Position numbers and translations under genes: made by a program. The notes under the pieces were generated by a model. That model searched no databases. It had not been told where the DNA came from and saw only the letters and a list, made by a program, of their open reading frames with translations. From Eubacteriales bacterium (lineage in GTDB: Bacteria > Bacillota > Clostridia > Lachnospirales > Lachnospiraceae), in NCBI GenBank assembly GCA_030524715.1, contig JAUNGB010000012.1, positions 1 through 37,915 of the forward strand: a stretch of DNA of 37,915 bases. The letters run 5' to 3'. Positions 25,364 through 32,857 of the stretch are shown piece after piece (position 1 is the first letter of the stretch; the number at the start of each line of letters is the position of its first letter).

Positions 25364-26737
25364 TTAATGAATATTATCATGTTTAAATATTTCTAAATGT
25401 TGTATAAATATATTTTCCTTTATCTCGGTATCATGAAATATATTTGGGTATTCAGATATGATTGTACTAGCGTTATGTAATCCAATTCCTCGGTTTTTAC
25501 CTTTGGTTGATATAGATGCTTTTTTTAATTTGTAATATGGAATATTATAATTAATATAGTTGTTTGATATAATAATTGCAACAGAGTTGCTATTATTAAT
25601 CATGACTAATGAAAGTTCAGGATTATTTGTCTCTAAGGCCGCCTCAATTGCATTATCTAAAAAAATTCCTAAAACTCTGGCTAAATCAATGGTATCCATC
25701 GAAAAAGATTCTATAGGTTCCATAATTTCAATAGTTACTTTAATACCTATTTCATAAGCATAAATAATTTTAGCGGATATAATGCTTTTTATTTCCAGTA
25801 CTTTTATATTCATAAGCTGATTCAGTTTATAATTACTGTTAGTTATTTTTAAACTAAGAGGTAATATACTTTGGTTAAAATAATTTGACAATCCATCAAG
25901 ATCCTTATTTTGAATATAACCAGACATAGAAGTCATTATATTAATATAGTCATGCTTAAAAGAACGAACAGAGGCATACATATTTTCTATTTGCTGAGTA
26001 TATTTTTGCAATGTGTCATAAGCATTTTGTTTAAATTGTATATTGGATTTTATTATATAGGCATTAATAGAATTTACTGTCAATATAAATGAAATTAGTA
26101 AGTAAAGGCCAAATAATATACAATTAAACATTATTGTTTTTTTATTATAACCTATGTGTTCTCCAACAATAATATTAAAAATAAAAATAGTAATGCATAT
26201 TAAAAGGTTAATGCCGATGGATATCCAAACTTTTTGTGGGATTTCCCACTTGTTTTTTAATTTAAACGATTTCTTAATTATTATCGAAATCGAACGACTA
26301 AAAAAATATAATAATAAGTTATAAATGATATTATAGATCAAATATAATAATAAATTTTGTTTTAATCCTTCCGCTATAGGATAACCCATCATATTCCAAA
26401 TTAATGTAAAAAGACTATCCCAAAGTGCACAGAATAGATAAGAAACAAAGAAAATACAAATATTACGCAAACGATTTGTATCAATGAAAAATAAGTAAGA
26501 GCTAACAGACAAAATAAGAAGTACAACCCCACTATTACCAGTATAATATACCATTAGTAATATGTTGCCTAATATAATAAGATATAATTCTGCTTTTTTA
26601 AAAAACGATATTTTAAAGGGTAAAAAATTTAATAAAGGCACTAAATAAGTAAGCGCATTCATAAGATATATAAGTATATTAATCACTTCAGGAAAATCCC
26701 CTTCTTTAATAATTATAAATTCCGAAACTAATTTCAT
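25364..26737 (-). CDS. AgrC-like sensor histidine kinase
   Basis: This 457-residue kinase should detect the AgrD-derived peptide. The N-terminal half has six or seven hydrophobic segments (about 20-230). The phosphorylated His is H262 in SFKHDYINIM. The GHKL ATPase domain (about 345-450) has the N box LGIFLDNAIEAA and the G box GKNRGIGLHNA, as in AgrC/ComD kinases. Its partner is the agrA-like gene on the same strand, with agrB on the opposite strand between them. The ATG at 26737 has no clear ribosome binding site. A GTG at 26686 has GAAGGGG 11 bases upstream, so the true protein may begin there and be 440 residues. Confidence 0.87.
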   Translation of the reverse strand: MKLVSEFIIIKEGDFPEVINILIYLMNALTYLVPLLNFLPFKISFFKKAELYLIILGNILLMVYYTGNSGVVLLILSVSSYLFFIDTNRLRNICIFFVSYLFCALWDSLFTLIWNMMGYPIAEGLKQNLLLYLIYNIIYNLLLYFFSRSISIIIKKSFKLKNKWEIPQKVWISIGINLLICITIFIFNIIVGEHIGYNKKTIMFNCILFGLYLLISFILTVNSINAYIIKSNIQFKQNAYDTLQKYTQQIENMYASVRSFKHDYINIMTSMSGYIQNKDLDGLSNYFNQSILPLSLKITNSNYKLNQLMNIKVLEIKSIISAKIIYAYEIGIKVTIEIMEPIESFSMDTIDLARVLGIFLDNAIEAALETNNPELSLVMINNSNSVAIIISNNYINYNIPYYKLKKASISTKGKNRGIGLHNASTIISEYPNIFHDTEIKENIFIQHLEIFKHDNIH

Positions 26738-26852
26738 TATGAACCATAGATTGATGAATCAATTTGATATTTATGAAACATTAATGTTTTCAGAATAAAA
26801 ATGATGAAATAAATATTTGTCTTAGTTATTTTAATGTAATATATTATATTAT

Positions 26853-26881
26853 ATTATATATTTTTTTCTTGTTGAAGTCAA
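26853..26881 (-). promoter_or_regulatory. Strong promoter of the agrC-like gene
   Basis: On the minus strand TTGACT (26881-26876) and TATAAT (26858-26853) are 17 bp apart. The leader to the ATG is about 110 bases. The near-consensus boxes suggest constitutive expression of the sensor. Confidence 0.7.
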
Positions 26882-26959
26882 CAAAAATAATATGATTAAG
26901 CAGAATAAACGCATGATACGAATTTTGTTTATATCTTTATTTATGTGGGATTAGGGAGA

Positions 26960-26987
26960 TTATGACGTTTATGACGTAATTTTCGTT
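26960..26987 (+). promoter_or_regulatory. Tandem TTATGACGT repeat and TTTTCGTT: candidate response-regulator site
   Basis: TTATGACGT is repeated exactly at 26960-26968 and 26969-26977, then TTTTCGTT follows at 26980-26987. The words CGTTTAT and TTTTCGTT also occur, in the same order, in the agrA-agrB gap. Spacing between the CGTT cores is 18 bp here but 21 bp there, so the assignment to LytTR binding is tentative. The site lies about 55 bp upstream of the agrD promoter -35. Confidence 0.4.
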
Positions 26988-27041
26988 ATATTATTTTAGA
27001 AAAATGTCATTTTTTCTGGATAATTATTTTTTTGAGAGAAA

Positions 27042-27073
27042 TTGAAATCGCTCATACATGTATATGTTATAAT
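27042..27073 (+). promoter_or_regulatory. agrD promoter with 20-bp spacer
   Basis: TTGAAA (27042-27047) and TATAAT (27068-27073) are separated by 20 bp, longer than optimal. S. aureus agr P3 also has a stretched spacer and depends on AgrA, so activator-dependent expression is a reasonable inference. Confidence 0.5.
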
Positions 27074-27144
27074 TAAAAAAAACTCATACTGTTACGGGAT
27101 ATATTATTAAAATCAGTTGTGAGTTTAAAAAGGGGGTGATAGAG

Positions 27145-27291
27145 ATGAGAAAAAAAGAATTAAAGAAATTTATAGTAAAAAGCATTGGTGATGCGGCGAT
27201 TTCTTTAGGAACAAAGGCAGTAGGAAAATGTATGATTCCGGGTCTGTTTGATCCTAAATTGCCTGAAAGCCTCAGAGAAGAGAAAAAGTAA
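27145..27291 (+). CDS. AgrD-like autoinducer peptide precursor (48 aa)
   Basis: This short gene is preceded by AGGGGGTGAT. The peptide has the three AgrD parts: a basic, amphipathic N-terminal helix (residues 1-28, with KKFIVKSIGDAAISLG), a core beginning with C29 (CMIPGLF), and an acidic/proline-rich tail DPKLPESLREE that matches the usual D/E-x-x-x-P-E-x-L recognition tail cut by AgrB. By analogy with staphylococcal AgrD, cleavage before D36 would leave the signal C29-F35, closed as a thiolactone between the Cys side chain and the F35 carboxylate. It is the only Cys. The agrB-like and agrC-like genes nearby support the call. The exact mature peptide is a prediction. Confidence 0.85.
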   Translation: MRKKELKKFIVKSIGDAAISLGTKAVGKCMIPGLFDPKLPESLREEKK

Positions 27292-27320
27292 CTTTATGGA
27301 ATGGAGTAAGGAGGGAATTT

Positions 27321-27770
27321 ATGAAATTTAGATTTTCAAAAAGAACAATTTTGGGATGTGCATTGGGTATGACAATTCTGGTAACACCAGTTTCAGCGGC
27401 AACACATGAATTTAATTTTAAATTCACAGACGTGTATACGACCAAAGATTATGATGAAGTATGGGCAAAATCAGATAATGAAAATAGCTGGTATATTACT
27501 TTGCTTAAAAGTGCGGGACTTTTGAAAAATAGTAATATGTCATCTACTAACATTTTTGGGTGCAGAATGAGAGATATGTCAGTTGAACCAACGGTAGATG
27601 TTTATCATACATTTTCAAATTATATTTCTAATTACAAAATTAATTACTTGAACGATAGTAATGGTAATCAAATTGCTAAAATGGGACATGCAATGAGATT
27701 GAGAGCAAAAAAAGATGATAGCAGTACATCATCTTCTGCTCTTACAGTTTATGGAAAATGTGCACCATAA
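27321..27770 (+). CDS. Small secreted protein of unknown function (A)
   Basis: This 149-residue protein begins 29 bp after agrD with AAGGAGG and probably shares its transcript. A signal peptide (about 1-29, core TILGCALGMTILVTPV) ends at a likely signal peptidase I site after VSA. The mature part of about 120 residues begins with alternating hydrophobic residues (HEFNFKF), has two Cys (FGCRM and the C-terminal GKCAP) that could form a disulfide, and is rich in Asn, Ser and Lys. I do not recognise a named family with confidence; it vaguely resembles small exported Firmicute proteins such as DUF2712. The next protein has a similar layout and end (G-x-x-x-P), so the two may be distant paralogs. 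A bacteriocin-like or signalling role is speculation. Confidence 0.75.
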   Translation: MKFRFSKRTILGCALGMTILVTPVSAATHEFNFKFTDVYTTKDYDEVWAKSDNENSWYITLLKSAGLLKNSNMSSTNIFGCRMRDMSVEPTVDVYHTFSNYISNYKINYLNDSNGNQIAKMGHAMRLRAKKDDSSTSSSALTVYGKCAP

Positions 27771-27823
27771 CACAGTACTATGACACAGTGATTAGCGGAT
27801 ATTAATTAGAAAGGAAAGAAGGC

Positions 27824-28258
27824 ATGAAAGATAGGACAAGAAAGATTGTGGTATTAATTACAGTAGTATGCTGTTTGGCTATAACATGTGTTTCAGTTAT
27901 GGCAGATACTGTATGGTTTACATTAACGTTGCATCATGGAGGAGGAAGTGTAGGAGAACCTGATGATGCATTATCAAAAAAAGTTTTGAAAAACACAGAT
28001 GGCGATAAAAAATTTTGGATAACACAAGAGTCTTTTGATAATAGTGGAAATTCTAAGGGAGCAATTAGAGCATATTCTCAGATTACAGGTCAGGATTATA
28101 AATCTGTTAGTTATATTCCTTTAAAAGCTGGGAAAAATAATATTCTTTCCAGTGCTACATATGGATGGAGTTACATTCCGGGAGGAATTTACTATAATAT
28201 CATAAGCGAGTTTGGAGGCGGAAGTGTAAATAGGGCAACAGGAAGATATACACCATAA
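27824..28258 (+). CDS. Small secreted protein of unknown function (B)
   Basis: This 144-residue protein follows protein A by 53 bp with its own ribosome binding site. The signal peptide (about 1-27) contains VVLITVVCCLAITCVSV with a likely cut after VMA. The mature part begins DTVWFTLTLHHGGG and is rich in Gly, Ser, Asn and Tyr, with no Cys and a C-terminal GRYTP. The pattern of short beta strands with Gly-rich turns suggests a small beta-rich secreted domain. No known family is recognised. A strong hairpin lies 20 bp after the gene, before the transporter genes, so A and B may be made in larger amounts than the transporter. Confidence 0.72.
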   Translation: MKDRTRKIVVLITVVCCLAITCVSVMADTVWFTLTLHHGGGSVGEPDDALSKKVLKNTDGDKKFWITQESFDNSGNSKGAIRAYSQITGQDYKSVSYIPLKAGKNNILSSATYGWSYIPGGIYYNIISEFGGGSVNRATGRYTP

Positions 28259-28277
28259 AAAGTAATTTGCTACATGC

Positions 28278-28312
28278 TTAGAACGCAAGTCGCTACGCGA
28301 CTTGCGTTCTAA
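28278..28312 (+). other. Perfect 16-bp hairpin between secreted-protein and transporter genes
   Basis: TTAGAACGCAAGTCGC, a TAC loop and the exact complement form a very stable stem. No T-run follows, so it is not a standard terminator. It may stabilise the 3' end of the upstream mRNA, allow partial termination, or be a palindromic repeat insert. It is GC-richer than its surroundings. Confidence 0.7.
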
Positions 28313-28393
28313 TGGATGTGTACGCCTGAAATGCAATGACGGTAGTGTTTTACCATTAATATTTTAATAGCTGAGAAAATTAGGGTGGACTAG

Positions 28394-29518
28394 ATGAAAG
28401 AGAAAGTATATATAATGCTGTTATTGTTATGTATGGTAGCAGGCTGTTCTCAGAACAAGGATAAAAAAGAGACAAATACAAAAATGCCGGATAATATGGA
28501 GCAGGAAGAAAGTGATTCAAAAGTGGAAGGAGCAGAATATTCTTTTCCGGATAAATTTGAAAAAAAATCAGGAAATGTAAGCTTTCAAACTCAAATTATC
28601 GTAAATAATATTAGTAAGAAAAATATTTTTTATAAAGGAACAGCAAAATGTATACAAATAGATGTGGAAAAGCTGAAAGAACGGCTTTTTGAAGATATTG
28701 ATGAAGAGGTAGAATCGCATGTTATGGAAAGTACCAACTACGTAGGGGAAAAGGGAGAAATAAAAATCTGGCAGACAGCTTCCAATAGAACTCTTTATTC
28801 TTCTAATGTGAATATAAGTTATACTACTCCATTATATACACATATTAATCAGGCGTTTACCTTACCGGAGCGTGAAAATGAAGATACGGGATACTCAACT
28901 ACTAAGGGGTTTGAAGGTTTTACACGAAAACAGGCATGGAATGAAATAAAAAGAATTTTGGGTATTCAGATACCGGAAGAATATATTTGTTATACGTTAC
29001 CTTTTCAGGAAATGGAAAAACGAGAAATAGTTTTTGATTTAAATGGGAATGAAGATATTTCCGCGAAAAAAACTGATTGGAATGAAAATGATGATACTTA
29101 CTTTTTTGTCTTCAGAAATAGATACTGCGGTTTGCCGACATATCACCCATTTTGCTATACATTGAATAAAGATATTCTTGAAAATATGCCATTACAAGTG
29201 GCTATTTCCAGAAAAGGAATTGAGTATATTTCATTAGAAAGAATATTTGAATATGAAACAGAAAATGAAATGATAGAATTGGTTCCTTTTGAGAAGATTG
29301 CTGAAGCTTTGGAAATACAATTAACCAGTATATTAGGAGATCAGACTTATACAGTAAAAAGTGCGGAATTGAAAGCAATGGAGAGGCTTACAGGGCAGGA
29401 TAGTTACGAAATGGTTCCAATTTGGATTATAAGGGTTGAAACTAACGATAGTGGGGAAACGTACCAATTTCAAAAGATTTTTGATGCCAGTACGGCAAAG
29501 GAGTTAATACTATCATGA
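28394..29518 (+). CDS. Lipoprotein of the first ABC cassette
   Basis: This 374-residue lipoprotein has a type II signal peptide with lipobox VAGC (Cys near residue 18) and a hydrophilic, Lys/Glu-rich linker. The body is a mixed alpha/beta protein of unrecognised family, possibly PepSY-like or YycH/YycI-like, or DUF6034-like as seen in Lachnospiraceae. The C-terminal part (LVPFEKIAEALEIQL...YTVKSAEL...VPIWIIRV) resembles the end of the protein at 31788-32855, so the two are probably paralogs. It overlaps the next gene by four bases (ATGA). The place before the permeases and ATPase suggests an outer-surface partner of the transporter, comparable in position to LanI-type immunity lipoproteins. 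That role is inferred. Confidence 0.65.
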   Translation: MKEKVYIMLLLLCMVAGCSQNKDKKETNTKMPDNMEQEESDSKVEGAEYSFPDKFEKKSGNVSFQTQIIVNNISKKNIFYKGTAKCIQIDVEKLKERLFEDIDEEVESHVMESTNYVGEKGEIKIWQTASNRTLYSSNVNISYTTPLYTHINQAFTLPERENEDTGYSTTKGFEGFTRKQAWNEIKRILGIQIPEEYICYTLPFQEMEKREIVFDLNGNEDISAKKTDWNENDDTYFFVFRNRYCGLPTYHPFCYTLNKDILENMPLQVAISRKGIEYISLERIFEYETENEMIELVPFEKIAEALEIQLTSILGDQTYTVKSAELKAMERLTGQDSYEMVPIWIIRVETNDSGETYQFQKIFDASTAKELILS

Positions 29519-30312
29519 GGATAAAAGGTTTTTTATTGGTAGATTTCAAAAGGATATTTCAGAGTATTCGATTTTGGGGAAGCGTGCTTGGAATATGGAT
29601 AGCTCTTTTAGTAGGGGGGAATGTAGAAAAAAATTTCAGTCAACAACCTACATCATTGGAAGCATTAGATCAAGGAATTTATGGAATTACAGGACTTATC
29701 ATACTTATGATCAGCTCTTTTCCTTATGCCGGCAGTTTTTGCGAAGATATTGAAAACAGATATCTTTTTGCGGAGTGTATCAGAGGAGATTATAAGACTT
29801 TTACCAGAAGCCGGGTAATTGCCATTTTTTGTTCTTCAATGGCAGCTATGGCCTGTGGGATTTTAGGATATGCTGTGTATATTAAAATCAGATATGGGCT
29901 GTGGTGGTCTCAGGAAAATACAGCATATCAGATTTTGTGCAAAATGGGAATCTGGTATGTGGGAATGTTACGAAAAACTCCCATTCTATATTTTGGAGCC
30001 ATGGGATGTTTGTATGGAATGTTAGCTGGCATTTTAGCGTTAATTGCAGCGTTGTTTTCACTTTATTATATGAATAAATTGCTGATAATGTCAGTTCCTT
30101 TCCTTTTTATGTATTTAATGCTTAATTTGTCGATGATATCAGATTTGTGGGATGGAAAGTTAAATATATGGTATATTTATCAACCTTTTTACGGCTGTAT
30201 AGAGACAGATGTAAAGGCCTATCTATATGCAGTTATATTCACGGCTGTAACAGCTTACATTTTATATCGCTTGATTTTGATGAGGGTGAACAGGAGGATT
30301 CACTATGCTTAG
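29515..30312 (+). CDS. ABC-2-type permease, first cassette, subunit A
   Basis: This 265-residue integral membrane protein has six hydrophobic segments (near residues 20-36, 53-73, 98-120, 160-185, 190-212 and 235-255). The loop after the second contains FPYAGSFCEDIENRY, matching LPFSCDFCEEYSNGI in subunit A of the second cassette. Size and topology resemble LanE/LanG or BcrB permeases of peptide-efflux transporters. It overlaps the lipoprotein gene by 4 bp and the next gene by 8 bp, so the four genes are translationally coupled. Confidence 0.72.
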   Translation: MRIKGFLLVDFKRIFQSIRFWGSVLGIWIALLVGGNVEKNFSQQPTSLEALDQGIYGITGLIILMISSFPYAGSFCEDIENRYLFAECIRGDYKTFTRSRVIAIFCSSMAAMACGILGYAVYIKIRYGLWWSQENTAYQILCKMGIWYVGMLRKTPILYFGAMGCLYGMLAGILALIAALFSLYYMNKLLIMSVPFLFMYLMLNLSMISDLWDGKLNIWYIYQPFYGCIETDVKAYLYAVIFTAVTAYILYRLILMRVNRRIHYA

Positions 30313-31162
30313 AGAAATTGCGCAAAATTGCTTTTTATGGCCTGTAAGAAGGTATTTTTCAAAAAGAACGTTGGAAATCAACGTGATTTTGTTTTTTATA
30401 TGCATGATTATGCTGCTTCCTATAAGAGAAATATGTATATCATATAATTATCCGGTAGCTCCCTATTGTTTACCTCATCTTTTTAATTATCTTTATTTTC
30501 AGTTAGCCTTCTTTTCGGTAGTTCTTTACTTTTTTTCTAATGTTCCTTTTATGAATGAATGGGAAGCATATAGAATTATCCGAATGGGAAGGAGTTATTG
30601 GTGCAGTATTAATATTTGGATGATTATCGTACATAGTTATCTTTTGATGTTTAATCTGCTTATTTGGACGATTATTCCACTTACAGGAATTCTGGAATAT
30701 GATCAAACCTGGGGTAAACTTTTGTATACGCTTTCCGCTGTGGGAGACGACCGAATGTATTTTGGGATATCATATAAAATTATTTCGGAATATTCGTCTC
30801 ATCAGGCAATGGCGATCTGCTTTCTTTTGGGAGGTGCAGTGATCAGTTTTTTGGGATTGTTTATGTTTTGCATTAGTGTGTGGGCAAATAGGACAACTGC
30901 TTTGGTTTCGGCTACGGTAATTGTGGGATTACCTCTAATTGCTGAGAACTATATTAATCTATATTACAACAAATATATGTGGCTTTTTTCGCCTATAAGC
31001 TGGCTGAGACTTGAGTATATTGAAAATGACTTTGTGAGGGGTTTACCTGATCTTCAATATATAAAAGCGGCTATTACAGGACTTATTATATTGTGTATAG
31101 TATTTATACTGATTAAGGTAAGAAGTATAGATTTTAAATGGAATGGTGAGGAAATAAAATGA
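30305..31162 (+). CDS. ABC-2-type permease, first cassette, subunit B
   Basis: This 285-residue membrane protein has about six hydrophobic segments (such as ILFFICMIMLL, LAFFSVVLYFFS and MAICFLLGGAVISFLGLFMF). It resembles the second permease of LanFEG-type peptide-efflux transporters by size and gene order. Its start overlaps the end of subunit A by 8 bp, and its stop overlaps the ATPase start by 4 bp. The corresponding protein in the second cassette lies at 33642-34481; similarity between the two is weak at the level I can judge by eye. Confidence 0.7.
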   Translation: MLREIAQNCFLWPVRRYFSKRTLEINVILFFICMIMLLPIREICISYNYPVAPYCLPHLFNYLYFQLAFFSVVLYFFSNVPFMNEWEAYRIIRMGRSYWCSINIWMIIVHSYLLMFNLLIWTIIPLTGILEYDQTWGKLLYTLSAVGDDRMYFGISYKIISEYSSHQAMAICFLLGGAVISFLGLFMFCISVWANRTTALVSATVIVGLPLIAENYINLYYNKYMWLFSPISWLRLEYIENDFVRGLPDLQYIKAAITGLIILCIVFILIKVRSIDFKWNGEEIK

Positions 31163-31794
31163 AAACGGTGGTAATCAGTCATCTCGAAAAGAGATTCGGA
31201 GAACAGAGGGTACTGCAGGATATTAACCTTTCCATGAATAGCGGAAGGATATACGGAATTGCAGGATATAACGGATCGGGGAAATCTGTTTTATTTAAAT
31301 GCTTGTGCGGTTTTTTGATACCGGATGGAGGGAATATTTATGTGGACGGAAAGTCAATGAAAAAAGGTGAAATGTTAAAAGACGCCGGTATAATAATTGA
31401 AGGTCCGGCTTATTTAAAGGGAGAAACAGCATATAAAAATCTTAGCTTTCTTTATCAGATAAGAAATAAGATTGATAAAGAATATTTATTTCAGATTATT
31501 AGAAAGGTCGGGCTTGATCCTGAATCAAGAAAGAAAGTAGGCAAGTTTTCTTTGGGAATGAAGCAGAGACTGGGAATTGCTCAGGCAATTATAGAGAATC
31601 CATCAATTCTGATTTTAGACGAGCCAATGAACGGACTTGACAAAAATGGAGTAGAAGATATGAGAAAGCTTTTTTTAGAGTTAAAGGAGCAGGAAAAAAT
31701 TATTCTTATAGCAAGTCATAATAAATATGATATGGAATTATTATGTGATGAGTGTTACGAATTAGAGAATGGGAGGCTGAATAAGAAATGGTGA
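31159..31794 (+). CDS. ABC transporter ATPase, first cassette (BcrA/LanF-like)
   Basis: This 211-residue single-domain ATPase drives the two preceding permeases. Motifs in order are Walker A GYNGSGKSV near residue 36, an E-loop with IIIEGPAYL near 82 where most ABC proteins have Gln, the signature FSLGMKQRLG near 134, Walker B ILILDEPMNGLD near 154 and the switch His in IASHN near 190. The Glu substitution is typical of the BcrA/LanF group that gives resistance to peptide antibiotics. It overlaps both neighbours by a few bases and is clearly paralogous to the ATPase at 34515-35156. Confidence 0.85.
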   Translation: MKTVVISHLEKRFGEQRVLQDINLSMNSGRIYGIAGYNGSGKSVLFKCLCGFLIPDGGNIYVDGKSMKKGEMLKDAGIIIEGPAYLKGETAYKNLSFLYQIRNKIDKEYLFQIIRKVGLDPESRKKVGKFSLGMKQRLGIAQAIIENPSILILDEPMNGLDKNGVEDMRKLFLELKEQEKIILIASHNKYDMELLCDECYELENGRLNKKW

Positions 31795-32855
31795 ATAATA
31801 AGAAGTTAAACAGAAAAAATTATTTTAGAGGAAAATTAATCGTTGCGCTGTATTTATTAGTGGCAGCATTATTTTTCCAAAATCAGGCTATAGTAAAAGC
31901 AGAAAATCAAGCCATAACAGATAGCTTATATCTGGATACAGAAATCCCACAATCAGACGACAAGATCAATCAGTATCCTATATCGATTAAAATTTATGAT
32001 TTTCAGAATTTATATAAAAAAATCTTTAGTGAGCAGGATGTAGATACATCTCAATCGGATGAGAGTAGTGGGATTTATATTGCAAAAGGAAGTGGAAACG
32101 GTCAATTTATAGTTCGCCCCGGAGGAATGGAATATTATAGCAGTGAGGATGAATACAAAATTAAAAATCTTATTTTTGATGAATTGTTAGGATATGAAGA
32201 AATAGTCTCGGAAAATAAAGAAGATTTATCGGAAAATATATCTGTTCAGGAAGCGGAACAACAATTGAAAGATTACTTTCAGATTCAGGAAGATGAAGAA
32301 TTAAATTTTATTCAGAGTGGAGTTTATCAGAAACAGGAACTGCAGGAATGGGAACGTCAGTTGATTGAAATATGGGGAGATTCACAAGACGTTATTACAT
32401 CATGGGAAAGCAATGAATATATTGCTTTGGAATACGAAATCAGAAAAAATGGTATTTCCGTATATGGAAGGCAGGAACCGTCTCAGGGAATGGCAGGAGA
32501 TTTTAATGTACAATTTGCAACTTATGCGAGAGCTTTGCTTGGCGACGGACAGCTTAAGACTTTTGAAATCATCAATATGTATACGACTGATAAACCAGAA
32601 GAAGTACAGATAATTTCAGCGGAAGAGGCTTTAAATATACTAAAGGGTAATTTTGAAGATATTCTTACAGACGAAATTTATACTATAAAAGAAATTAAAT
32701 TGGAGTATGTGGCTATTCCCGACTGGTCTTCAGGAAAGGCTGAAGGAGTTATGTGGAAACCCTACTGGTGTTTTATCCGCAGCGATAGAGACGGATATCT
32801 TTGGGCAGACAGAATAAATGCAATTACAGGAGGAAACTTATCTTACGGGGAATAA
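31788..32855 (+). CDS. Secreted or membrane-anchored protein of the second ABC cassette
   Basis: This 355-residue exported protein has a long basic N-terminus, a hydrophobic core (LIVALYLLVAALFF, residues 18-31) and a likely signal peptidase I cut after VKA, with no lipobox Cys. Its C-terminal pattern (VQIISAEEALNILKGNFEDIL...YTIKEIKLEYVAIP...PYWCFI) resembles that of the lipoprotein at 28394-29518, so they are probably diverged paralogs; this one has lost, or never had, the lipid anchor. It starts inside the end of the upstream ATPase gene (7-bp overlap), tying the two cassettes into one transcript. The function is unknown. Confidence 0.65.
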   Translation: MVNNKKLNRKNYFRGKLIVALYLLVAALFFQNQAIVKAENQAITDSLYLDTEIPQSDDKINQYPISIKIYDFQNLYKKIFSEQDVDTSQSDESSGIYIAKGSGNGQFIVRPGGMEYYSSEDEYKIKNLIFDELLGYEEIVSENKEDLSENISVQEAEQQLKDYFQIQEDEELNFIQSGVYQKQELQEWERQLIEIWGDSQDVITSWESNEYIALEYEIRKNGISVYGRQEPSQGMAGDFNVQFATYARALLGDGQLKTFEIINMYTTDKPEEVQIISAEEALNILKGNFEDILTDEIYTIKEIKLEYVAIPDWSSGKAEGVMWKPYWCFIRSDRDGYLWADRINAITGGNLSYGE

Positions 32856-32857
32856 AG

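Larger units (their letters stand above)
26738..27144. other. Divergent regulatory region between agrC and agrD
   Basis: This 407-bp AT-rich region holds no gene that I can see. On the minus side it carries a strong promoter for agrC. On the plus side it has a tandem TTATGACGT repeat and a long-spaced promoter for agrD. The parts are listed separately. Confidence 0.6.

Noticed and set aside
27321-28258. Idea that the two secreted proteins are lantibiotic or lactococcin 972-type precursors
   Set aside because: They have ordinary signal peptides rather than lantibiotic leaders, no Cys/Ser/Thr-rich core, and no lactococcin 972-like motif; no modification enzymes are nearby.
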